This document shows, one piece after another, positions 55,009 to 64,000 of a stretch of DNA of 64,000 nt (within the stretch, counting starts at the first letter, position 1; each line of letters begins with the position of its first letter). Origin of the DNA: Marsupella aquatica (lineage: Eukaryota; Marchantiophyta). Position numbers and translations under genes: made by a program. The notes beneath the pieces were generated by a model, which did no database searches, was not told the origin of the DNA, and saw nothing but the letters and a program-made list of their open reading frames with translations. The stretch lies in the NCBI GenBank assembly GCA_973895155.1, contig OZ316899.1, forward strand, positions 4,898,001 to 4,962,000, read 5' to 3'.

Positions 55009-55488
55009 TAATGGCCCGAAGTTGGGTGTCTCCGTCCAAGCGTGATCTCCTAATGGATTTTTACTCCACCGCCGCCACCGTACCTTGGTCAATCGTAATA
55101 ATCCCCTTTCCTTAATTCATAATCATTCAGTCAACTAACCTACTCCTAATCTATTCATAATGGCAAAGACGGCTATTTGTGCTACTCTATGCTACGGCTA
55201 CGGTCCTAATGACCATATAAGCCCTAATCTAGGACTTGCGTTTGGTTAAGTGACACGTTATCCGTGTCACAGTGCACTAAATACTAACTAAGAGCCGTGG
55301 CCAGGAGTGGTCACGCGCTCAAATTGTAACCTAAGCTAATCCTAGCTAAATGCCAGCCTGCAAAATAGTCATTACTCTAAAAGATTAGGCTAAGAAATGG
55401 TCGGCGCCATTCTAACTAATTCCGGCGCTCGTTGGTAGTGTCCTACTCCTATGGCTAAACATGAGCTACTCTAAACTATTGGCGCCGC

Positions 55489-58084
55489 CTAATGCTTGGT
55501 GCGCTTGTGAGATCCGTCTGAGTGGGACTTGGACTGGTTCTCCCGCTGCCTCCTTAGCCGATCAACGTCCTGCTTGAGGATTTGGACCTGGTCCAGGAGA
55601 GACTCATTCTCCCTCTTTGCCGCGTCCGTCTCCTCTATGGCCTCCTGACATGCCTCTTCCAGTTGCTGACCGTCGCTTGTCAGCTTGGCCACCAGTTGGT
55701 TCTGGTCAGCGGCCTCGTGTTGAAGACGTGCCACCTCCGCCTTCAGTGCATCGACCTTGATAGCATCCCTTTGAGCTCAAACCTCGGCCTCCTCCACGTC
55801 CTTTTGCCAAATTACAGCTTGTCCCTTCAGGCTGTCAATCTGGGCCCAGAGCCGTGCAATTTCAGCGTCTTTCCCGGCTTCAGCCTGCTAGGCCAAGGCT
55901 AACCTAGCCTCAGTGTTGGCGACTTGGGCGAGAGTGGTTGTAAGTTGAGGATGGAGGCGTTGTAACTCGATATCCCAGTCCGAGGCTTCATTCAAGAGTT
56001 TGGTTACCTTGGCCCGATACCGCTCAATCTTTGTTGTGGCTTCAACCTGGGCCCGTCCTGCTTTCACCGCTACCACCAGCTCCGTGCTAAAGAAATAGGC
56101 CACCTTGCGGGCCATGAACTCACCCATTTCCCAACTAATCTGTTGGGAGAAGTCCCCCAGCAGCCCATTCAAATATGTACCCGGTGCAAAGATTTCTGGG
56201 TTTACTAAGTTGTGCCCGCTCGAGTTTGGGCAAGGGCAGACCTCTACTCGGGAAGAGGCTGGGGTGGTCACGTCTAGCTCAGAGGCATGATGGCTAGCAA
56301 GGTCGAGGCGTCTTGGCAGAGGGTCTATTGGCATTGGTGCAGATGGTACCGCGCTTCCCTTCAAACTGATGGCCGCGGCCATGGGGCCAACTTCGTCTTG
56401 CTCAACAGTTGTTGCACGGGCCTGGTTTAGGGTCTCTAGGGTTGCAATCACCACCAAGTCTAGCACCAACAAAGGTGCCTCAATGGCCTGTGGTGGGGCC
56501 GGGGTGGGCGCTACTGGTGTTGGGGCCCAGGATTTGGGCTGCGGCCATCATTCCACCATCGGAAAGACCCACCGGGACGGTATGAGCTTGGGCTTGTTGA
56601 GCCATGGAAGGGTTTGGCGACCGAAGTAGGCGTACCACTCGATGATAATCTTGATGTGGCTTGCAAGGTATGCCTTCCCTCCAAGGTACAAGGTCTTCCT
56701 TTGGCGCTCCATCTCCTCGTGGAACTTCTTGACGAAGAAGGAAGCCCACTTTCTAGGCCGATAGTTCTTGACCTGGATGACCTGGGCGGCGGATATCTCG
56801 CCCCGTGGCTCCATCACGTGGAGGGCGTACCGCTAGAATTACAGCCGCTCTGCAATCTTTGGTATGAGGCACGTCCTCATCAAGAAGCCATTGTCCACCA
56901 AACCCTTTGGGTGGGAAGCTCAAGGATTGGTACTTTGCTCCTTTGCCCCCTGGGCCAGTGATTCCACCCGGTTTTGCCCCTCGGGTAGGCTGAAAATGAG
57001 CGTAAGTTGCTCCTCATTCAAAGACATTACCCATCCATGCGCACGGGTCTGTTGTCGGGTCTCATCGAACATCTGGATGAACTCCGTCATGTCTTGCCCG
57101 TAGTACCTGCAAGTGTTCCAAGGGAGGCGGCGAGATGTTCAAACCCTTGCGTCTTTAGATACGCTACATGCTTTGGATGGATACGCTACATGCTTCTTGT
57201 GAACACTCTCCCCCATGCGATGCATGGTCAATTTGGCCATGGCTACGGCGGCCATTGGTAGACCGGATACTGCAGCTGGTTCCTTCCTCTTATGTCCCTG
57301 AGAGCTGTTGCCAGGATGGCTCGTAGAAGGGGACATCTCCTCATCCTTCCTATCCGGTAGGGGTAGCGCAACCGCCGTCAAAACTGGTGCCGGGCTGCTA
57401 CGGTTACCGTGTGATCGATTGGAGCCGTCTCTCGGATCCGGGCTTGTGCGGGTGGCAACATGTTTCCCGGCCCGTGTTGGCCTGCCCCTCGTGGTCTCTG
57501 GTTCAGGGGAGGGTGAGCCTCCTCATCCTCAAAACTGATGTTCATCGCGTTTACCACGGATTGTACCCGGAGGGGTGGTGCAACCGGTGGTGGAGATTGG
57601 CTTGGCCAAGGCCGAGGTGGTGTCTATGAAGGTGCCAATGGGTTGGCAGCGGTTGTAGCTGAAGAAGGAGCCATAGGATTTAGCAAGTCTGAGGGGAAGC
57701 CAAGTGATGCCAGAATAGATGACTCGCCCGTATTTGTATTGCCGAATTGATAGTCTATGGAAGCCTAAACTTGAAGACCTCATCCGGAATCGTGAAGACC
57801 TCATCCGGAAGCCGAAGGAGCGCTTCCCTAAAGCTGAGGTACTTTGTACTGTCAAAGAAGAATTTGGCAATCTCATCGTCTCAACAAAACTTTCTCCAAA
57901 ATAGGAGGCTGAAGTCATTGTTGTAGTGAGAGCGCCCGACTAGATGGATGAGTCGTTCATACTGTCTTTTGGTTTTGTACTGGTGCGGGTTGAATTTGGC
58001 CAACAACTTTGCTAGGTGATTTCCAGTGGATAGAAATTGAAGCCAAAAGTGAAGGGCCAAACTGGACATAATCATGACAGACAT
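55489..58084 (-). pseudogene. LTR-type ORF of the second element: plant transposon-protein domain and coiled coil
   Basis: The start MSVMIMSSLALHFWLQFLST parallels MSHTILSSSAIRFWMQFLST of the LTR ORF. Then, with many frame changes, KTKRQYERLIHLVGRSHYNN, KRKEPAAVSGLPMAAVAMAK, MHRMGESVHKK, MEPRGEISAAQVIQVKNY and HEEMERQRKTLYLGGKAY; hinge VEVCPCPNSSGHN; coiled coil GEFMARKVAYFFSTELVVAV and RENESLLDQVQILKQDVDRL, ending KHSDG-type basic residues. The frame at the domain-hinge junction reads through here (YFGRQTLPW), showing that the TGA at that spot in the 4-kb LTRs is a later lesion. A 19-21 base duplication near 57775-57815 repeats the PDEVF codons. Confidence 0.75.
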
Positions 58085-58185
58085 ACAGGGAATGGCGGTG
58101 GATGACTAAGGAGAAAATGGGCAAGCTGGGATCAAAGCTGGCTCAAGGAGTGAAGTGCTGATGCAACACAAGAGAATGGCTTGCC

Positions 58186-58192
58186 TTTTATA
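58186..58192 (-). promoter_or_regulatory. TATA box of the second LTR-type element
   Basis: TATAAAA on the minus strand in ATGGGTATAAAAGGC, about 100 bases before the ORF start at 58084, as in the 4-kb LTRs. Confidence 0.65.
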
Positions 58193-58440
58193 CCCATAGG
58201 GCTCGTCGGCTGATCGGCCCCTCCTCCTTTCTGATAGGCCAATCCTTTCAGGCTTACAATGTACTGGCCACTCCGCAGGTCCGGATCAGGGTGTGTCAGT
58301 GAGCCGCCTCCTCGATTTGTTATACGGACCTGAGGGAGACATCCATAGCACGCTTGTAACCCGGCGGTACAGGTGGCGCTCCACTGCCAGCTTGAGCGTA
58401 ACTGCTTCTTATTGACTAATGAGGGTAATTGTAACGTGCG

Positions 58441-59123
58441 AGCAAACAATAGAATTTTTGCTTGCACAGGCAAGTTTTCCCCTTGTATTGGGGCCCAAAA
58501 AAAGGTCTGGAATCTTCCTTGCTAGCATGAAGACCCCGTTTGATCATTAAATAATGACACAAAAATGACATAAGAAATGCGTAACAATGAGCATTTTCTA
58601 GTCCCTTGAATGCACTAGATCCATTTATGATCATTCAAAATGACATTTTCTTCAGGCCAGCAAAATTGCTAGTCTAATGACGCCAACACATTCAGCCACT
58701 CACACGAGGTACGGGCTCCACGTACAGGCTCCCACATGTGAAAATTCCAACCCGAGGCAAAGAAACAGAGAAAAAGTACTATGCAATTCCCGTGTGACAA
58801 GAATCAACGTGTCATTACAATTGAGGCAAGGAGGATTAAGGCCGTTCGACAACTAATCAAGTCACTTGCGAGTGAACGGGACAATTACCGTTCAAACCGG
58901 AGGCAAACCCAAGGCAAAATGTCCACTTAAACAAATCCAGTCACCCAAAACCCACTAGTCTTCCGAATCATTCTCCCGATCACTTCCACCGCCTCTGTCT
59001 CGAGCTCGTTCATTCGGAACTGCTATCAGTGTTCCAAGTCCTCAACGCTCACCAGATCCAGTTTAGGTACGCGCGGGTCTATGGCTCTGAGTTCTTTTCA
59101 GGGAAAGAACTCTCCAAGAAGGC
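58441..59123. other. Intergenic stretch without recognisable gene
   Basis: Nothing conserved was seen. One GCTAGC-type palindrome lies at 58657-58672. The 3' part has C-rich, leader-like sequence ahead of the ORF at 59124. Confidence 0.35.
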
Positions 59124-59639
59124 ATGGCATTCATAGTGTTTCATCATGAAAAGTGTTTCCATTTGACGAATGTCGTTCTTTTTAATCATTGTTTGGGTTT
59201 CGTAAGTGCAGAGAAATGTCAGGGGTTCCAAGCAATCCTCCTCAGGGGAAATGGCATTTTGAGGTCCGTTGTTACAACCCTGGACGGCCCTCTAGAAGAT
59301 GACTCTCCACCAAAGCGCCAACCCAATGCCGACACTATGAAGGTCTCCGTAGATAGCAGTGTCCCAACTGTAGTAGGTCAATCTGCTGGATCGTCATCAT
59401 CATTGAGGAGAACACCGACTCCTCCAAAGTCAGGTCTAGCCGCGAAGTCTCCACCAAAGCCGAAGGTGGATGTCACACAGCGCGAGGCCGTATCAAAGAG
59501 GAAGAGGCTGGCAGAAGAGGAGCAGTGTTGGATTGATAGGGAGATCCATGACTACTGGACCAAGGAACGCCTTGCCTCTTTGGATTACAATTTGGAGTCA
59601 AACACTGACTCCGATGCATACAAGGCGGGCAGCCCCTGA
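59124..59639 (+). CDS. Unidentified ORF, 171 codons, disordered and basic
   Basis: Open from an ATG at 59124. The middle and C-terminal parts are rich in Ser, Pro, Lys and Asp (RRTPTPPKSGLAAKSPPKPK, QREAVSKRKRLAEEEQCWID) and end YNLESNTDSDAYKAGSP. The first 40 codons may be untranslated: GTAAGT-like and CAG words at 59200-59215 allow an alternative start MSGVPSNPPQGKWHFEVRCY in another frame. It lies convergent to the Mutator-like transposase and could be an accessory ORF of that element. No family recognised. Confidence 0.4.
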   Translation: MAFIVFHHEKCFHLTNVVLFNHCLGFVSAEKCQGFQAILLRGNGILRSVVTTLDGPLEDDSPPKRQPNADTMKVSVDSSVPTVVGQSAGSSSSLRRTPTPPKSGLAAKSPPKPKVDVTQREAVSKRKRLAEEEQCWIDREIHDYWTKERLASLDYNLESNTDSDAYKAGSP

Positions 59640-60340
59640 GTGGAGAGTCAGGTTATGGGTTTACTGAAATTTTTGTAGTTTCAAAAGCATGACATGTACT
59701 CATGTACTTTCAATATGTATGAGTAGTAAAGTTTGTGTGTTCCTGTCTTTTCTCTGTGTTGTCCTTGAATTACATTTTGTCCATAGTACGTTTATTTTTG
59801 CCCCATTTCCCTTGAATATGTCTTTTATTTGGGAGACACACATGGACCCTTCTCAGACTAGCAATATCGCTAGTATAGGACTGACTATACATTTCAGATT
59901 AATCTTCTATGGGTTCATCTTAGATAATCCATTCAACAGAGTATTACTCAACAACTGCAGTGAACACATTCCTTCACAAGAAACATCCAGGCACTCTACA
60001 GTAACGAATATTGCTCATATTGCATCCTAAACTCCATTGCTCAGACTAGCAATCTTGCTAGCAAAATACAAACTTCATTTTGATCATCAAAACTTCAACT
60101 ACATAGATCCTTGTCCATAGGAGAACATGGCTGGAAGTCTATGTTTCTGTCCTGATGTTTAAGACTAAGACTAGCGAGATCGCTAGCCATTAACAACAAA
60201 CATAAACACCATATAATATAACATTATGGACCTCGATAACATTATGGGGATTCACTTGGTGAAAACAGATTGGTATTTGTGAAACCACTACCTCGAGTAA
60301 TCCTTCCCACCACCCTATAATTAGCATCTCCAATAAACGA
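59640..60340. other. Intergenic stretch between the 59124 ORF and the Mutator-like gene
   Basis: No gene seen. AT-rich, with three of the GCTAGC palindromes. Both neighbours end here, so it holds two 3' ends. Confidence 0.4.
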
Positions 60341-63300
60341 CTAGTCCCCTATCTGTAACGGAATTAAACTCCTCACTTCCCCAACAGTCAGAATTGGCTG
60401 TTTGACAAGGTCGTCCCTCTCCAAGTTGAGTGAAAACTTGTTTAAATACACCCACAACAAATGTTTACGAGACATGTATGGTTTCCCTCGTGTATGCCTC
60501 TTATAAAAGTCTTCACAAGAACACGATGGGAAACAACAGATTTGCACCCAATATGTGTGCGGAACTTGTGAATCAGTCTCGTGAGTGGCGATCAAGTATC
60601 TCCAACCCCATCCATTTCCTGTAGTTACCTTCTCATTTCCGACAACTCTCATGTACTCTTGTGTAGCGGAAACAATGCGCTTGAGCAACTCTGGAGTATT
60701 GCTAAAATGCTGCCGTGCACCCTTACCATTTCGGGTTTTCAACCAACGGTCCACATTAGTTAGATCGATTCGTTTGGGGAATGAGTTAACACAATTTGTA
60801 GGTTGACCCGATTGGGGGAGAACTCCCCAACTTCTTTTGCATCAACATAGGACAGTCCACTGATCTGGAATCCTAATCCCAGCAGAAAATCTATCTCGGG
60901 ATGGGAGAGGCAAGTCCCATGTTGAACCTTGAGCGACTCGGGTGGGGGGGTAGTTGAGCTAGAGTTCTGCGTCCTCGGCTCTTGTGACACTTATTGTTAG
61001 GACAGAAGTACAACAACTGGCGACGTGGAGACAATAATTGCAACCCGTGAATGGCGACTCCAACAATACCCCCTTGCGTGGACTTACATCTAGTCTCCTT
61101 GATGAGATTTCTACATTCATCTCTTCCAAAAATGATTCGGTCAACCGACCCGTTGCAAACTGGTCCAGCACCTCTACCGCTCCGCCTGAGATGCCAGGTC
61201 CCATAAGGAACATCAACCTCTCGGATGGAAGGGATCCTTTGGGGGGCATCCCGATGGTCGTCCCCGACATCATGCGAAGGTTGAGTCCCCATCTACTCGG
61301 TATCATGGACATTACGACTTGCATCATTGTCATCTGAAATATGGATAACTCTAGGAGAGCAACCTCCAACAGGAGTTCCCAAAGTAGTGTTCCTTGCTAT
61401 TTCTGGATCCGCAGAAGTCTCCAAAACATTGACGAAGCGGAATTCAGGATAGAGGTTACGCCTTTTTAGACCTGACGGATCTAAGCTGTTGTGCATGACA
61501 CATTGTCATGTTTGTGGGAGTCATTCTCGTGGATTGTAGCTGAAGCTTTCCCTTTCCTCTTCGTGGATGTTGTTTGGATATCGCCATGTAATGGTACTGT
61601 TCTATAGAATTCATACTTAGCTTAAGACTCAAGCAAAAGATTTGCTGCCTTTTTGTAAGCATCCATTGATCCCATAGCCTCCGTGTTCCTATATGCTAAC
61701 TCAAAAATGGTAGGCCCTGGCCCTTGTGAACACCTTCACTGTAGGCAATAAATGCAGCAATTTGCCCCGCAACACGATTCTGGTCCACCTCACATGCTTC
61801 AATCAATCCCACTAGTTTCTTCATTTGGCAGGATCTCATGGATGCATGGACTGATTCCGCTCCAGTACAATTTGGCATCAAGGTTGACTCCATTGCGGTT
61901 TGCGTCTGCGAAAAAGTCCCCCGTCAGAAACGGACCTGATATGCTAGCGAGGTCGCTAGCAAAAAACAATGACGTCAAAGAGAAAGGAAATAGGACACTT
62001 ACTACGCGGATGAAGTTCCCCCACTGCCTCCACCTCACTACCCACCAAGATATCCAATCCTTGGAGAGATTTCAATTTCCCAGCATAGCAGTTGCCTTCC
62101 TTCCACCAACGATGGATTTCATCGGCAACTCGGTATGCCTGAACATATGTTGGTGCTGTTCTCAGCCTTTCCCACATTTTATAGTGCTCCCGATGCCAAT
62201 TTTCCCGAATACCCTCCAATGTGTGCCGACGAAGAGATTGAGCAAAGTGAAAGGCGTCACTATGCTCCTTCTCTGGGTGACGGACCCCTCCAAAAAAAAC
62301 AGTCCAAATGACAATCCATCCAGCCTCGGCATTATCGGCAATAAATCCTCCAATGAGTGGGTCATGCACATCATGATCAGAGGCAACTTCAATCATATGT
62401 CTCCATGCCGTTTTGAGAGACAAGGGGTCCTACGCACGGAGCTCACAAGTGAAGCTGGTACAAAGGGACCTGTAATTATGGTCGTACACATGGGTGCTGA
62501 AGGTCAGCCACCCAATGCTTATTCTCCGCATCACATCAGAACTGACCCATGCTCCTTCCAGCTCACCTCCACTCCTCATCTGCCTGAGAATATCGACACT
62601 AGAAGCTGGGCCATTGGTACTCATTTTGAATACATGAGCCTGATCGGTCTTGCTCCCCTGGCCAGAGAAAAGGTACCTCTGAACGTAAGGAAAATTATTC
62701 TGGGCTTGCATCTCACGAAATGAATCCAACTCACCTTTTTTTGGGTTATCCATTTTCACGCTCTGGAATATGGCCTGGAATTTCTCAACAGTGGACACGA
62801 CCTTCGTCGATTGGACCCAAATCTCTCTCTCTTCTTCTTTTGATAGTTCTGAAGAAGACTCTCGATGCAAAAGAGAAACCAGGTTTCCTATAGACTTGTT
62901 AAGAACACGCCCTGGCGTACACACGGGATTCGCTTTATGAACACCATAAACTATCTCCTCCGCCTGCTTTTTTGCCAATCGAGATTTCCCTTTCCAAACA
63001 ATGTGGTCATGGAAACCCATATGAACAGCCAATCGAGACATATGTTTCGCAACATTTGACTCAAGAGACGGCTTAGGATAGACGTACAAAAGTTTAGCCG
63101 GACATTCGTGGATGCAGAGAGCCTCTCCTCACAAAATCCGCACACCAACCCTCCTTCCTCCACAAGCTCACCAAGATGGAACGGCTCAGTAAATTGTCCC
63201 TTTCCTTGGAAGGAAGAGTCATTTTTTGAACCGGTGTGCTTCAACTTTCTACAGAGCAGATTTTGACATTCAAGTACACCAGCACATCTTACTTTCGACA

Positions 63301-63822
63301 CAGACCAGTGGTTGTGGGTTTGAGATTAGCTGAAGTTGTGAGAAGTCTCGTCCATGGGTAGCCGTCATTATCCCTATCCATGTCCTGAAGACCATATCCT
63401 TGATGAAATTGACCTTCGACTGGAGGAAGCTCAAAAACGCAGTTCCCGTTGTATGAAGTAGGCAAAGTCTGCACTTGAATCTCCTTCCAAACATTTCCCC
63501 TCCGGAAATTCGCCAACTCGCTTGACCCAGTAATATTGAGGAAGGCATCATATGCACTTACTCTATAGAGAACTGGCTGAGATTGAAACTCGTTTTGACT
63601 CACCGCTTCAAAAATGGCTTTCTCAGAAGACTTTGTAGAGACAGAAGAGAGATCCCGACCCACACTCTCAGAGGAGATGTCGATAATTTTGGGTACTGCA
63701 AGTGATGGGCAAGTCGGCGATTCTGGATCTGAAACATTGATATGTGCAATGTCATCCTTACATGAGACTAGCTCTACAACTGACCACACTTCAGGTCCCA
63801 AGCTCTCTGTGGCAATATTCAT
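60341..63822 (-). pseudogene. Mutator-like (MULE) transposase with GCM1-type zinc finger and SWIM-like finger
   Basis: Reading the minus strand: N-terminal part 63822-63289 (VVELVSCKDDIAHINVSD, PVLYRVSAYDAFLNITGS, GYPWTRLLTTSANLKP); then 63301-62990, in two frames, a WRKY-GCM1-like finger (RCAGVLECQNLLC, GGLVCGFCEE, HECPAKLLYVYP, VHMGFHDH); then the DDE core 62990-61956 (GWLTFSTHVYDHNYRSLCTS with the first Asp, VHDPLIGGFIADNAEAGW with the second, HSDAFHFAQSLRRHT), with one TAG at 62427. 61893-61696 has AESVHASMRSCQMKKLVGLI. 60754-60341 has a SWIM-like finger CSCEDFYKRHTRGKPYMSRKHLLWV, in which the third Cys is Arg. The 5' end may extend beyond 63900. Inverted repeats were not found; the far end is outside the window. 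Confidence 0.75.
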
Positions 63823-63889
63823 GAACCATCTGGCACCTCGTGACTTCTGGATCCATTCCGAGAGTAAAGAAGGAACAACTTCTAGATGA

Positions 63890-64000
63890 AATCATCTTCC
63901 AAAAGCCCAAACCTCAATGAGAGGAAAGACTCCTTGATAGAGCTAACATTATTCTCCGGAACATCCAGAACAACAACATCACCCGTCTTCTTTCTCTCGA
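63890..64000 (-). other. Probable continuation of the MULE 5' region
   Basis: The last 110 bases continue the same base composition; no start or terminal repeat can be fixed because the window ends. Confidence 0.3.

Larger units (their letters stand above)
53897..58440 (-). mobile_element. Remnant of a second gypsy-type element (LTR ORF relative)
   Basis: On the minus strand it follows the gypsy LTR plan: leader words (TAGTCAATAAG near 58415, CTCCCTCAGGTCCGTATAAC), TATA box at 58186-58192, the LTR ORF (58084 to 55489), then the TTAGTATTTAGTGCACT word near 55273. After that it diverges (55250-53897). No LTR border, protease, RT or integrase was found. Both ends seem truncated. Similarity to the 4-kb LTRs is clear in protein but patchy in DNA, so it is an older or different family. 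Confidence 0.75.
58657..61960. repeat. Five dispersed CTAGC-N-GCTAG palindromes
   Basis: Sites: 58657-58672 (CCAGCAAAATTGCTAG), 59857-59874 (ACTAGCAATATCGCTAGT), 60046-60061 (CTAGCAATCTTGCTAG), 60171-60186 (CTAGCGAGATCGCTAG), 61943-61960 (GCTAGCGAGGTCGCTAGC). They are near-perfect, of one family, and confined to the last 5.5 kb around the Mutator-like gene; the last lies in a gap between its coding blocks. Confidence 0.7.

Overview
The window is nuclear DNA from a land plant with a repeat-rich genome. It carries spliced genes, plant TATA boxes, and plant families of Ty1/copia, Ty3/gypsy, LINE, CACTA (En/Spm) and Mutator-like elements nested in one another. I saw no rRNA, tRNA, CRISPR, bacterial operon or intact conserved housekeeping gene. 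Some traces (an HTHD-IDQ protein, a bacterial-type DNA methyltransferase gene) make a seed-free plant or gymnosperm more likely than a flowering plant, but that is inference. Almost every reading frame is broken by stops or frameshifts, so this is mostly decaying transposon territory.

Layout. 1-2136 (minus): part of an accessory ORF of a plant mobile element. 2250-4786 (plus): a 5'-truncated copia element that landed in an HTHD-IDQ (DUF7869-like) pseudogene (4790-5976). 6018-8146 (minus): a decayed gene whose predicted exons join a DNA N4/N6 methyltransferase-like domain to a Ulp1/C48 protease domain, preceded at 8187-8492 by an array of palindromes with a 90-bp period. 9319-37818: a CACTA transposon with CACTACAACA ends and a GTA target duplication. 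It carries a TNPA-like gene (minus), a SET-domain gene and a TNP2 transposase (both plus), and is itself broken by a truncated LINE (15640-16290) and an 18.2-kb gypsy complex (18785-36935, target duplication CCTAG) with 4-kb LTRs that contain their own long ORF.

Beyond the CACTA, 38180-42746 returns to the older locus. Two more minus-strand gene remnants (one unidentified, one F-box-like) each have a TATA box followed by another palindrome array of the same 90-bp period. Removing the CACTA places these next to the methyltransferase-Ulp1 gene, so three adjacent same-strand genes would share the same leader architecture. This is the most unusual thing in the window.

42780-53896 is a second copia element, split by a nearly full-length LINE (46217-53639) with a 16-bp target duplication. 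53897-58440 (minus) is a diverged relative of the gypsy LTR ORF. 58441-64000 holds a small ORF, dispersed GCTAGC palindromes, and a Mutator-like transposase (minus) with a GCM1-type zinc finger, a DDE core and a SWIM-like finger.

The genes do not form a pathway. They are layers of mobile elements, plus an older cluster of three or four unusual genes. Many stops look like CGA-to-TGA or CAG-to-TAG changes, as expected if the region was long methylated at CG and CHG sites.
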